Source: JACMLD01 sp038229695
GTDB taxonomy: Bacteria > Bacteroidota > Bacteroidia > Chitinophagales > Chitinophagaceae
Assembly (NCBI GenBank): GCA_038229695.1
Contig: JBBROE010000042.1
Span: 1-30,448, forward strand
Reading direction: 5' to 3'
DNA length: 30,448 nt
The notes below the pieces were generated by a model. It saw only the letters and a list, made by a program, of their open reading frames with translations, searched no databases and had not been told where the DNA came from. This document shows positions 15,979-24,196 of the stretch, piece by piece (the first letter of the stretch is position 1; every line of letters starts with the position of its first letter). Both the position numbers and the translations under genes were made by a program.

Positions 15979-17340
15979 ATGGGAACAGTCGGTCTCGTGG
16001 CAAAACCACTTTGCTTTATTATCATGCCTTTCGGAAAAAAACCGGATACCAACGGGCATTTCATAGATTTCGACTATATCTACAACGAGTTTATAAAAAA
16101 GGTGATCGAAGCCTGCGGCCTTTCCCCCATCCGGGCGGACCAGGAAATGATCGGCGGCATCATTCAGAAACCCATGTACGAGCGACTGGTGCTCTGTGAC
16201 TATGCCATTGCCGACCTGACGACCGGAAACCCCAATGTGTTTTATGAATTGGGCGTTCGGTTTACCGCCAAGCCATACACTACTTTTTCTATTTATGAAT
16301 CCCAGTCAAAGCCTCCTTTTGACTTGAACGACGTCCGCTGCTTTCCTTACAGCCTCGCAGACGGAAAAATTGCTGACCTGGACAACAGCATCAGCAAACT
16401 ATCGGGGTTCATCAACGGGGTGAAGGCGCAAAAGGGAACCGACAGCCCGGTATACCAGTTACTGGGCGACATCAGTTTTTCGCATAACCTGCCCCACGAA
16501 AAGCTGGAGTTGCTTCGAAGCGAAGCTGATTTTAATGCCGCGCTCAGTGGGTGCCTGGATGCCATCCTGAAAAGTGCGGGCACGCCGGACCAGAAGGGAA
16601 CGGCGATCAGTGAGCTGTCCAATGGGTTGGGCGACAAGGACAATTGGGATGTTTCGGTCTGTATTGAAATTCTGCTGGCGCACCGCTCAGCGGAAAGTTA
16701 TACGGAGATGACGCGGTTCATCGAAACCCTGCCGGCTTTTTTAAAGAACAGTACCCTGATGCGCGAACAATATGGATTTGCGTTAAACCGCACAGGCCGA
16801 AGGGATGAAGCCGTACATATTTTACAACAGGTGATTGCAGAAAAAGGGGCGAACAGCGAGACCTGCGGCCTGCTCGGCCGGGTGTACAAAGACAAATACA
16901 ACGAAGCGAAAACGGTAAATCCACTCCGCGCCGCCGGTTTCCTGGACCGGGCCATCGACAGCTACCTCGATGGTTATAAAGCCGACATGCGCGACTTTTA
17001 CCCTGGCATCAACGCGGCCACGCTCCTGTATATTAAAAAAGATCCCGCAGCGGCTGACCTGGCCAAAGTGGTGGAGTTTTCGGTGCATTCCCACCTGGAC
17101 AGGAAATCGAACCGGGTAGCGTCAACCGGTGGCGGCAATTACGATGATTATTGGCCCTACGCTACCTTGCTGGAGCTGGCGGTGATACAACAGGATACGG
17201 GAAAAGCGATTAAGTGTCTTTCTGCCGTCCTTGCCATTCCGGCCGAACGCTGGCAGCTGAAGACGACCGCCGACAACCTGAACCTTCTCGCGGGCGAAAC
17301 CGGCTGGGTGAAGGAACTGGCCACCGAACTGCTTGCCTAA
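15979..17340 (+). CDS. Nucleoside-deoxyribosyltransferase/TIR-like domain fused to a TRAFs-binding TPR region
   Basis: The 453-residue protein has two parts. Residues 8-150 form a Rossmann-like domain: CFIIMPFG (12-19), then ADLTTGNPNVFYELGVR (78-94), the motif of nucleoside 2-deoxyribosyltransferases and related TIR-type NAD-consuming or sensor domains, with glutamate E90 at the catalytic position. From about 200 to 453 runs a TPR-like helical region (GYLDGYKADMRDFYPGINAATLLY-type block near 323-346) matching the DUF4071 / MAP3K TRAFs-binding domain of animal ASK1 kinases and bacterial conflict proteins. No signal peptide. It ends the operon, 36 bases after the patatin gene. Its role could be an NAD- or nucleotide-targeting effector or a nucleotide sensor. 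The domain calls are good; activity is inferred. Confidence 0.78.
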   Translation: MGTVGLVAKPLCFIIMPFGKKPDTNGHFIDFDYIYNEFIKKVIEACGLSPIRADQEMIGGIIQKPMYERLVLCDYAIADLTTGNPNVFYELGVRFTAKPYTTFSIYESQSKPPFDLNDVRCFPYSLADGKIADLDNSISKLSGFINGVKAQKGTDSPVYQLLGDISFSHNLPHEKLELLRSEADFNAALSGCLDAILKSAGTPDQKGTAISELSNGLGDKDNWDVSVCIEILLAHRSAESYTEMTRFIETLPAFLKNSTLMREQYGFALNRTGRRDEAVHILQQVIAEKGANSETCGLLGRVYKDKYNEAKTVNPLRAAGFLDRAIDSYLDGYKADMRDFYPGINAATLLYIKKDPAAADLAKVVEFSVHSHLDRKSNRVASTGGGNYDDYWPYATLLELAVIQQDTGKAIKCLSAVLAIPAERWQLKTTADNLNLLAGETGWVKELATELLA

Positions 17341-17389
17341 TCATTTACAATAAATTAAACCCCACGGCAATTTTTTTGTATTTTATGGC

Positions 17390-17812
17390 ATGGAATTTCT
17401 GTTGCTGCGGTCATTCGACAATTATATCAACGCTGGCATTTTGCTCGCCAGGCTGGATGAAGAAGGGATTACAGGTTATCTCAAAGATGCCTATACGGTG
17501 ACGATCGACCCCATCCTGTCCAATGCAGTCGGCGGCATCAAGCTGATGGTTCACCCGGATGATTTCGAAGAGGCGGCTGCCTTGCTGGCAGGCTATGATA
17601 AAGATTACCGCGAATCGCTGAGCTGCCCGCAATGCGGTTCAAAAAATATTGAGTACATCAGCCGGCCAGGGGTAAAGAACTGGCTGACGGCGATTGTGTC
17701 CTGGCTGTTTTCCAGCTATGCGGTGGCCCCGGAACAAGTGTACCACTGCTTCAACTGCAATTACGAATTTACCGATCTGCCTGAGCAACCCGTTGCTGCC
17801 ACCGGCACCTGA
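17390..17812 (+). CDS. DUF2007 protein with C-terminal zinc ribbon
   Basis: The 140-residue protein begins with a DUF2007 ferredoxin-like domain (LLLRSFDNYINAGILLARLDEEGI, GGIKLMVHPDDFEEAAALL; residues 3-68), a family named for putative prokaryotic signal transduction with no defined role. It is followed by a zinc ribbon with two CxxC pairs, CPQCG near 79 and CFNCNYEF near 121, separated by a hydrophobic segment WLTAIVSWLFSSYAV that may be a short membrane helix. It follows the accessory operon by 49 bases but belongs to a family widespread in Bacteroidota genomes, so I treat it as a separate gene. It is convergent with the transglutaminase gene, 14 bases between stops. Confidence 0.8.
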   Translation: MEFLLLRSFDNYINAGILLARLDEEGITGYLKDAYTVTIDPILSNAVGGIKLMVHPDDFEEAAALLAGYDKDYRESLSCPQCGSKNIEYISRPGVKNWLTAIVSWLFSSYAVAPEQVYHCFNCNYEFTDLPEQPVAATGT

Positions 17813-17826
17813 TTGCCAGACGCTCT

Positions 17827-18795
17827 TCACTGTTGCTGTTGCTGCTGCATCATTTCAAGGTGGTGGCGGTAGGAATTGCCGTTGATTCTAGTGCTGGTTG
17901 TTAACGGCAGTTCCGGAAGGGAAGCAGCGGTTTCTCCGGTTATACTGCCGTCTTCATAGGAAATTGTAACGCCCACTTCAAGCACGTGGGATGAAGTACC
18001 CCGGTAAGTGCCTTTGACCGGTGACACATCGCTGAAACTGCGTCCTGTGGCAAGGCGCACATGCAGGTCGTTAACGATACAGTTGTTGGTGGGATCGAGT
18101 CCGAGCCAGCCATAAAAAGGAATATAGGCTTCCACCCAGGCATGGGTAGCACCTTCGCCGCGCATACCGTTTTTATTCGGGCAGATATAGCCACTGACAT
18201 AGCGGGCGGGGATGCCCATGGTATGTAGGGTCACCAGCAATACATGGGCAAAATCCTGGCAGACGCCGGCCTTTAAACTCCAGACCTCGTCGAGCGTGGA
18301 TTCCACATCGGTTACCCCGCTGTTATAGGTAAAGTTGTTGAAGATAAATTCATTCAGCGTCAGGGAAACCGCCAGGGGGCTGAGTCCTCCTGCCTCGGTA
18401 ATCTCGGGGATTGACTGCAGTTCTCCCAGCGCATTGAAGCGTTCCGTTTTTATAAAATCGATGTAGGGAAAACTGTGGCGGATATCATCCAGGTGGCGCC
18501 ATTGCATAACAGCCGGGTTATCATCGGCGGGCAATGGTTTGGCGGTTACTGTAACTTCAATATGGGAATCGATGACCATTTCGCGGTGGGTCTCGGCGTA
18601 AGTAAAAGACCCGATCGTATTGCCGTAGTAGTCCTCGTACAGTTCAACAGGCGGCTCACCGGTAATTTTCAGGTCCTGCCGGGTTACTTCCTGGTACGTA
18701 TCTTTCAAAGGGAACAGGATGATCTGGTTGGCACTGTCTCTCACCGGTTGTTCGTACCTGTAACGGGTGACGTGTCTGATATTGAATCGGGGCAT
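17827..18795 (-). CDS. Transglutaminase-family protein (bacterial transglutaminase-like N-terminal plus core)
   Basis: The 322-residue protein has an N-terminal beta domain (FNIRHVTRYRYEQPVRDSAN) typical of bacterial transglutaminase-like proteins and a papain-fold core with the triad C179 (KAGVCQDFAH), H218 (GATHAWVEAY) and D234 (GLDPTNN). Such enzymes cleave or form amide bonds. The start is the ATG at 18795, where homology begins; the frame is open to 18876 but that would overlap the upstream gene. It is last in a minus-strand unit with alpha-E and ATP-grasp genes, a combination known from predicted peptide-synthesis or protein-tagging clusters, where the transglutaminase may release or transfer the peptide. 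The C-terminus is odd: MMQQQQQQ, a run of six glutamines encoded by CAA/CAG triplets that could slip. Confidence 0.9.
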   Translation of the reverse strand: MPRFNIRHVTRYRYEQPVRDSANQIILFPLKDTYQEVTRQDLKITGEPPVELYEDYYGNTIGSFTYAETHREMVIDSHIEVTVTAKPLPADDNPAVMQWRHLDDIRHSFPYIDFIKTERFNALGELQSIPEITEAGGLSPLAVSLTLNEFIFNNFTYNSGVTDVESTLDEVWSLKAGVCQDFAHVLLVTLHTMGIPARYVSGYICPNKNGMRGEGATHAWVEAYIPFYGWLGLDPTNNCIVNDLHVRLATGRSFSDVSPVKGTYRGTSSHVLEVGVTISYEDGSITGETAASLPELPLTTSTRINGNSYRHHLEMMQQQQQQ

Positions 18796-18829
18796 GAAAA
18801 AGATGTTGTTAATGCAAATAAAAAAAATA

Positions 18830-19762
18830 TCAGGTATAGGCAAAATAGTGCTGGTTAAGTGCCGACCCGATTTCATTCAAAGCGGTATTGGTACTTTCCA
18901 GGTATTCATGCAGACCCTGTTCAAGAATACTGTCTGCCGTTGAATAATTGACCCGGCTTTTCAGCTTGCCGATCAGGAATTCAATATGCTGGTAGCTGTC
19001 GGCATTGCGGTCATTTCTCAGTCGCATGAAATAGCGCATGAGCTGGTTGATGGAATACAGCACCGACCGGGGAAAATCCCGGTTCAGTACAATGAGTTCC
19101 ACCACGCGTTTTGCTTCAAAACCGCTGCGGTAAGTTTTCAGGTATAATTCGTAGCCGGAAATAGACATCAGGAGGTATTTCCAGTAGGTGATGTCTCCTG
19201 AATTGATTTCTTCGGTTACGTTGCTGAATTTAACGTCGAGTATTGCGGCCGACTGGGTGGCGCGTTCGATAAATTTGCCGAGGTTGATGAAGGCGTATCC
19301 TTCTCCCCTGCTCATCGTGATGTCCACCGTACCGTAATAGAGCAGGTTTTGTTTGATGAGGATATCGAGGACACTAACGGGGTCGTCCCGGTGCAGCCAG
19401 TCGACCAGGTGTTCATCGCGGATGGTATGGTAGAAATCGTTTAGGCATTGCCAGAGTTCTTTGGTGATGTGGTCCTGGACGCTGCGGGCATTTTCGCGGG
19501 CCTTGGTAACGATGCTGACCACCGAATTCGGATTTTCCCTGCTGGTCACCATATATTGCAGCACCGTTCGCGAGTCATTCCCGATGAGGGCATGCTCCTC
19601 GTTTTCGAGGTAGGTAAATATCTCGAGTACCGGTGCCCAGGAAAAATCGTGCAGGTCATCCTGCGAAGAAGCATAATTGATCCGGAGCATGCGTAAAATG
19701 CCATCGGTTCTTTCCATATACCGGCTCATCCAGTATAAACTATCGGCCACCCTGCTTAACAT
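18830..19762 (-). CDS. Alpha-E domain protein (DUF403)
   Basis: The 310-residue all-helical cytoplasmic protein has the DUF403/alpha-E opening MLSRVADSLYWMSRYMERTD, and further family features such as YFMRLRNDRNADSYQHIEFL and GKLKSRVNY. Alpha-E proteins have no proven enzymatic activity but occur almost always next to circularly permuted ATP-grasp ligases and transglutaminases, as here, and are thought to be partners in peptide or amide-bond synthesis. Its stop is 34 bases before the transglutaminase start, and its start is 134 bases after the ATP-grasp stop, on the same strand. The order ATP-grasp, alpha-E, transglutaminase is the standard one. Confidence 0.92.
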   Translation of the reverse strand: MLSRVADSLYWMSRYMERTDGILRMLRINYASSQDDLHDFSWAPVLEIFTYLENEEHALIGNDSRTVLQYMVTSRENPNSVVSIVTKARENARSVQDHITKELWQCLNDFYHTIRDEHLVDWLHRDDPVSVLDILIKQNLLYYGTVDITMSRGEGYAFINLGKFIERATQSAAILDVKFSNVTEEINSGDITYWKYLLMSISGYELYLKTYRSGFEAKRVVELIVLNRDFPRSVLYSINQLMRYFMRLRNDRNADSYQHIEFLIGKLKSRVNYSTADSILEQGLHEYLESTNTALNEIGSALNQHYFAYT

Positions 19763-19896
19763 GTAAAAAACTGTTTAGTCTGATATGTTGTTGCTGTCCT
19801 TATTGCCGCTGTACAAGTGTGCGACGCCACTGCTGCTGAAACGGGACAGGCTGCCGGGCCCCTCATCTTCTTTTCAGGTTGCCGGTTTTCAGCCGG

Positions 19897-21345
19897 TCAG
19901 GTAGCCAGTACCCAGGTGTCTTTGCTGCCTCCGCCCTGGGAAGAGTTGACGACCAGGGAGCCTTCCCGCAGGGCGACGCGGGTTAGTCCGCCCGGAACGA
20001 TTTCGATGCCACCCGGCCCGCACAGCGCGTAAGGGCGCAGATCGATTCGGCGTGGCTGGAGGCGGCCATTCATATAGCACGGTGCGGAAGACAGGCTGAT
20101 AATGGGCTGGGCGATGAACTGCCTGGGATCCTTTAAGACTTCCAGCCGATAGGCAGCGATTTCGGCGTCACTGGCCGCGTGGCCCATGAGCATGCCATAG
20201 CCGCCGCTGCCATTGGTTTTCTTGATGACCATGTTGCTGATGTTGTTGAAGACATTGGTGAGATGGTCGGGATTTTCCAGCTGGTAGGTGGGAACGTTTT
20301 TTAATATGGGCTCCTCGTTCAGGTAGTATTTGATCATATCGGGTACATAGCTGTAAATCGCCTTGTCGTCCGCCACACCATTCCCCACTGCGTTTACGAT
20401 AGCCACGTTTCCTTTGCGGTAGGCGCTCATGAGGCCGGCTACACCCAGTGCGCTGTCTGCGTTGAAGACGAGGGGATCAAGGTAGTCGTCATCCACGCGC
20501 CGGTAGATGACGTCCACCTGCTGGAGGCCCGTGGTGGTCTTCATAAAAACGCGGTGGTTATTTACGACCAGGTCGCGGCCTTCCACCAGTTCCACGCCCA
20601 TCAGCCGGGAGAGGGTAGTATGTTCAAAATAGGCCGAGTTGTAGATGCCCGGTGTAAGGACAACGATGGTGGGGCTCTCAATTTGACGGGGCGAGAGGGA
20701 GACCAGGTTGCGGTGCAGCATCGTCGGGTAATTCATCACCGGGCGTACGTTGTTTTTCGGGATCAGGTCGGGGAAGATGCGCTTGGTGATTTCCCGGTTT
20801 TCCAGCATATAACTAACGCCGCTGGGTGTACGCAGGTTATCTTCGAGAATATAAAAGGTGCCATCGCTGTTGCGGATGAGGTCGATACCGGCAATGTGCA
20901 CATAAATATCATAGGGAACCGGGAAGTTGTGCATTTCCCGCAGGTAATGGGGGCAGCTGTAGATCATATCGATGGGCACGATGCCGTCCTTGATGATGAA
21001 TTGCTCGTGGTACACGTCCTTCAAAAAAAGGTTGAGTGCTTTCAGCCGTTGTTTGATACCCGATTCGATATATTCCCATTCGGCGGCGGTGATAATTCGG
21101 GGTATGATATCGAAAGGGAATATTTTTTCGATGCCTTCCCCGCTGCTGTATACCGTGAAGGTGATGCCCTGGCTCATGAAAAGTCGCCGGGCCTGCTCCT
21201 CTTTCTTATTGAGTTCGTCGATGGTGAGCGCTTCCAGGAAGGCAACGGCTCCCCGGTATTGCTCCCGGACGGTGCCCTTGCTGTACATTTCATCCCAGGT
21301 TTGGGCATCGACCAAATAGTTATTTAGCAAACCGGTGTCTTGCAT
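19897..21345 (-). CDS. Circularly permuted ATP-grasp protein
   Basis: The 482-residue protein belongs to the circularly permuted ATP-grasp type 2 family (formerly DUF404/DUF407). Recognised blocks are DIIPRIITAAEWEYIESGIKQRL, FLKDVYHEQFIIKDGIVP, ILEDNLRTPSGVSYMLENR, VDVIYRRVDDDYLDPL, GNVAIVNAVGNGVADDKA and NGSGGYGMLMG, with the C-terminal PQIISLSS/DLRPYAL-like end (PIISLSSAPCYMNG, RIDLRPYAL). ATP-grasp enzymes ligate a carboxylate to an amine through an acylphosphate, here probably amino acids onto a peptide or small molecule. The frame is open to a TTG at 21399, but that TTG is part of a perfect -7 promoter element (TATATTTG), so the first ATG inside, at 21345 (MQDTGLLNNYLV), is the better start. 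It leads the ATP-grasp/alpha-E/transglutaminase unit and is divergent from kdsB. Confidence 0.9.
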   Translation of the reverse strand: MQDTGLLNNYLVDAQTWDEMYSKGTVREQYRGAVAFLEALTIDELNKKEEQARRLFMSQGITFTVYSSGEGIEKIFPFDIIPRIITAAEWEYIESGIKQRLKALNLFLKDVYHEQFIIKDGIVPIDMIYSCPHYLREMHNFPVPYDIYVHIAGIDLIRNSDGTFYILEDNLRTPSGVSYMLENREITKRIFPDLIPKNNVRPVMNYPTMLHRNLVSLSPRQIESPTIVVLTPGIYNSAYFEHTTLSRLMGVELVEGRDLVVNNHRVFMKTTTGLQQVDVIYRRVDDDYLDPLVFNADSALGVAGLMSAYRKGNVAIVNAVGNGVADDKAIYSYVPDMIKYYLNEEPILKNVPTYQLENPDHLTNVFNNISNMVIKKTNGSGGYGMLMGHAASDAEIAAYRLEVLKDPRQFIAQPIISLSSAPCYMNGRLQPRRIDLRPYALCGPGGIEIVPGGLTRVALREGSLVVNSSQGGGSKDTWVLAT

Positions 21346-21396
21346 GGCTAATGTTTTGGTTTTATAGGCAGCCAGCAGTCGTTGAAGTACTGTTTT

Positions 21397-21413
21397 CAAA
21401 TATACCGATTAGG
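21397..21413 (-). promoter_or_regulatory. -7 element of the ATP-grasp operon, shared sequence with the GNAT gene upstream region
   Basis: On the minus strand this is CCTAATCGGTATATTTG, ending in a perfect TAnnTTTG. The same sequence with two changes (CCTAATCAGTATATTTA) lies upstream of the minus-strand GNAT gene at 26867-26883. Transcription would start near 21390, giving a leader of about 45 bases to the ATG at 21345. Confidence 0.5.
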
Positions 21414-21515
21414 AAGGTAAACGCGATCCTGCAGTTTACCGGCCAATGAGATCTTTGGCGTTGGGCAGCAGGCGATCTTGCTGCATTTTAGCGGCGCACG
21501 CTTTACCTTTACCCG

Positions 21516-22247
21516 ATGAAGTGTATAGCGATGATACCCGCCCGGTATGCGGCGACGCGTTTCCCAGGCAAGCTGATGCAGGTACTTGCAGACAAGCCGG
21601 TGATACGGCACACGTACGACAATACCGTGGCTACCGGGTTATTTGATGAGGTGTGGGTGGCAACGGACAGCGAGCTCATTTACCAGGAGATAGTAAGCCA
21701 TGGCGGGAAGGCGGTGATGAGCAGGGTGGTGCATGAAAGCGGCAGCGACCGGATTGCCGAAGCGGTGGCGGGGATGGAAGCGGATATCGTGGTGAATGTG
21801 CAGGGCGATGAACCGTTTGTTGCAAAGGAGCCCCTGGAAAAGCTGCTGGCTGTTTTCAGTGGAAGCGATGGCGCAGCGGTGCAGGTCGCTTCTCTGATGC
21901 AGGTTTTGTCTGACCAGCGGTTTATCAGGGATGAGAATTATGTAAAAGTGGCGGTGGACCTGCAATTCAATGCCCTGTTTTTTTCAAGAAGTGTGATTCC
22001 CTATCCGCGGGATACCGCCCGGGTTCCCGTTTATTATGAGCATATTGGTGTGTATGCCTTCCGGAAAAAGGCGCTGCTCGATTTTACTGCCTGGCCGGCC
22101 ACGCCGCTGGAGCTGGCAGAAAAAATTGAATGCCTGCGTTACCTGGAACATGGCGTGAAGATAAAAATGGCAGTTACGGCATATATGGGGGTTGAAATTG
22201 ATACCCCGGAAGACCTGGAACGAGCCGGGGCGCTGTTAAGCCGCTAG
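21516..22247 (+). CDS. kdsB: 3-deoxy-manno-octulosonate cytidylyltransferase KdsB
   Basis: KdsB activates Kdo with CTP to CMP-Kdo for transfer to lipid A. The 243-residue sequence has the nucleotidyltransferase loop IPARYAATRFPGKLM (7-21), the conserved HESGSDRIAEA, VNVQGDEPF with the metal-binding aspartate, and the family end block YYEHIGVYAFRKKALLDF and IECLRYLEHG, then GVEIDTPEDLERA. Length is normal. The start ATG is the first in frame and is preceded by TTTACCTTTA, a -7-like element only 4 bases away. Two genes further is a KdnB-like Kdo oxidase, so the true substrate may be 8-amino-Kdo, as reported for the Shewanella enzyme. It is divergent from the ATP-grasp operon. Confidence 0.93.
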   Translation: MKCIAMIPARYAATRFPGKLMQVLADKPVIRHTYDNTVATGLFDEVWVATDSELIYQEIVSHGGKAVMSRVVHESGSDRIAEAVAGMEADIVVNVQGDEPFVAKEPLEKLLAVFSGSDGAAVQVASLMQVLSDQRFIRDENYVKVAVDLQFNALFFSRSVIPYPRDTARVPVYYEHIGVYAFRKKALLDFTAWPATPLELAEKIECLRYLEHGVKIKMAVTAYMGVEIDTPEDLERAGALLSR

Positions 22248-22426
22248 GCGGGTGCATTGTACAGGACAGATAAAGCTGCCGGTGGCTGGAAAAACTTTTT
22301 TATGCAGGACCACAAAAACGGGTTACCGGCCATTTTTGTCCAGTCATCGATAAAAAAGTCCGATAAACCGAAATCATTTATTTCCGCGGCTTCTGCGATG
22401 CATCTTTGTATCAGCAAGAACGAAAT

Positions 22427-22650
22427 ATCCAAATCCAACGAAAGCGCCGACAATATCCCAACGAAAACCAACTCATCCAATCCTGAAAAAATCAAGAACA
22501 GTCCAATCCTTAGTAAAGCCCATATCCCAATCCTAAGAAAGCCCTGACCAGTAAATCCCTGAAAAGCCATTTATCCAAACCCTGAAAAGCCGATTACGCG
22601 AAAATCCTTATCCCTGTATCAACCCTTAATCCATTATCCGTTAAAAGCTG
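22427..22650. repeat. G-poor degenerate tandem-repeat tract between kdsB and the sugar porter gene
   Basis: The gap 22248-22802 (555 bases) holds no convincing gene. From about 22427 to 22650 the plus strand is rich in A and C and very poor in G, built from imperfect units of about 20-24 bases around TCCAATCCT..AGAAAGCCC and ATCCCTGAAAAGCC. Clear copies start near 22502, 22524, 22555 and 22579. A minus-strand reading frame across it (22244-22570) encodes a low-complexity product with no family resemblance, best explained by the repeats. Nothing else was recognised in the gap except AT-rich sequence before the porter gene. Confidence 0.6.
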
Positions 22651-22802
22651 CCATCGTACTCAGAAGTCAAACCCTGCCATCTTTTTAAGCAAGTCTTTTC
22701 TGAGCAAATACTTAAACGCACCACGACCAACGTCCTGGTGCGTTATTTATTTATTGGCCGGCTTTACTTACCTTACCTGTTCAACCAACTGCCCGATTGC
22801 TT

Positions 22803-24152
22803 ATGGATACCAACAGGCTTTTCCGCTGGTCAGCCGTCGCTGCCCTTGCCGGATTTATATTCGGTTTCGATACCGTGGTTATCTCCGGTGCCAACCAGCC
22901 CATCAAAGATTTATGGCATACCTCAAAGCTGTTTCATGGCGTATTTATTATGTCGATGGCACTGTGGGGCACGGTCGTTGGCGCGCTGACAGGTGGAATA
23001 CCGTCGCAGCGCTATGGCCGTAAAAAAGTGCTGTTCTGGATCGGTGTTATGTTTGCCGTCTCTGCCCTGGGTTCCGCGCTGGCGCCGAATCCTTATGTAT
23101 TTTCTTTCTTTCGGTTTATCGGTGGGCTGGGCATTGGGGTCTCTTCAGTTGTGGCGCCGACCTATATATCGGAAATTTCCACGCCTTCCACGCGTGGTCG
23201 GCTGACGGCCATGTACCAGTTCAATATCGTATTCGGTATTTTGATTGCCTACCTGTCTAATTATTTCCTGGCAGGCGTGGGCGGTCCGAACGACTGGCGC
23301 TGGATGCTGGGGGTGCTGGCCATTCCGTCTGTTCTTTATACCCTTATGGTGGTGGGGGTGCCGGAAAGCCCGCGCTGGCTGATCTCGGAGCGGAATGATC
23401 TGGCTGGCGCCAAAAAGATCGTGGAGCAGATCGGTATAGCAGATCCGGGGGCAGAGATCAAAGCTATCCTGGAAGCGAACCAGCATGAGTCTGCCCCGGG
23501 CACTACCGAGGCATTTTTCAGCGCAAAACATGCGCGGATTATCTGGCTGGCCTTCTTTATAGCCTTTTTTAACCAGTTATCGGGGATCAATTTTATCCTG
23601 TATTATGCGCCGGAAATATTAGCCCGCATCGGGCTTGGCGCAAAGGAATCTCTCCTGAATTCGATTGCCATCGGGGGCACCAACCTCATTTTTACGTTTG
23701 TAGGCCTGTACCTGATCGACCGGCTGGGGCGCAAAACGCTGATGATAATTGGGTCTTTTGGTTATATCGGCAGCCTTTCTATGGTCGCCTGGTGTTTTAA
23801 GACACAGGCTGGTCCGGGTTTGCTGATGTTGTTTTTATTGCTGTTCATCGCCTCGCATGCAATCGGGCAGGGCGCGGTGATCTGGGTGTTTCTATCCGAA
23901 ATTTTCCCCAATAAAATCAGGGCGCTTGGCCAGTCATTCGGTGCCAGTGTTCACTGGATTTTTGCTGGGGTGATTACCCTGATCACGCCGGTATTCCTGG
24001 ATGAGCACGATGGTATTCTGAAGGATGACCCCTGGATAATCTTTTTGTTCCTTGCGGGTATGATGGTGCTGCAGCTTATCTGGGTGCTGACGCGGATGCC
24101 GGAAACGAAAGGCGTGTCGCTGGAAGCGCTGGAAAGCAGGCTCAGCGGGTAG
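22803..24152 (+). CDS. MFS sugar porter (sugar:proton symporter family)
   Basis: The 449-residue inner-membrane protein has about 12 transmembrane helices and the motifs of the MFS sugar porter family: GFDTVVISGANQPI in helix 1, QRYGRKKV after helix 2, FRFIGGLGIGVSSVVAPTYISE, VPESPRWLI before the central loop, FFNQLSGINFILYYAPEI in helix 7, DRLGRKTLM and the C-terminal PETKGVSLE. It probably imports a hexose or pentose by proton symport; the specific sugar cannot be read from sequence. I chose the ATG at 22803 over a TTG two codons earlier. It is separated from kdsB by the repeat tract and followed by the KdnB-like gene after 44 bases, so the two may be co-transcribed. Confidence 0.92.
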   Translation: MDTNRLFRWSAVAALAGFIFGFDTVVISGANQPIKDLWHTSKLFHGVFIMSMALWGTVVGALTGGIPSQRYGRKKVLFWIGVMFAVSALGSALAPNPYVFSFFRFIGGLGIGVSSVVAPTYISEISTPSTRGRLTAMYQFNIVFGILIAYLSNYFLAGVGGPNDWRWMLGVLAIPSVLYTLMVVGVPESPRWLISERNDLAGAKKIVEQIGIADPGAEIKAILEANQHESAPGTTEAFFSAKHARIIWLAFFIAFFNQLSGINFILYYAPEILARIGLGAKESLLNSIAIGGTNLIFTFVGLYLIDRLGRKTLMIIGSFGYIGSLSMVAWCFKTQAGPGLLMLFLLLFIASHAIGQGAVIWVFLSEIFPNKIRALGQSFGASVHWIFAGVITLITPVFLDEHDGILKDDPWIIFLFLAGMMVLQLIWVLTRMPETKGVSLEALESRLSG

Positions 24153-24196
24153 GCCGCGTGTGTATATTCCTGTAATTTCGCGCTAAATAATCAGAC

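Noticed and set aside
8487..17340. Classification of the operon as CBASS because of the patatin
   Set aside because: No cyclic-oligonucleotide synthase or HORMA/TRIP13 pair is encoded; the AAA+ protein is MoxR type.
20554..21327. Plus-strand open frame (257 codons) opposite the ATP-grasp gene
   Set aside because: It is antisense to a firmly identified gene and has no family features.
21346..21399. TTG start of the ATP-grasp gene at 21399
   Set aside because: The TTG belongs to the -7 promoter element TATATTTG; the ATG at 21345 is downstream of the expected transcription start.
22244..22570. Minus-strand frame of 108 codons in the kdsB–porter gap
   Set aside because: The product is repetitive and hydrophobic because of the underlying repeats, overlaps the kdsB end and has no family resemblance.
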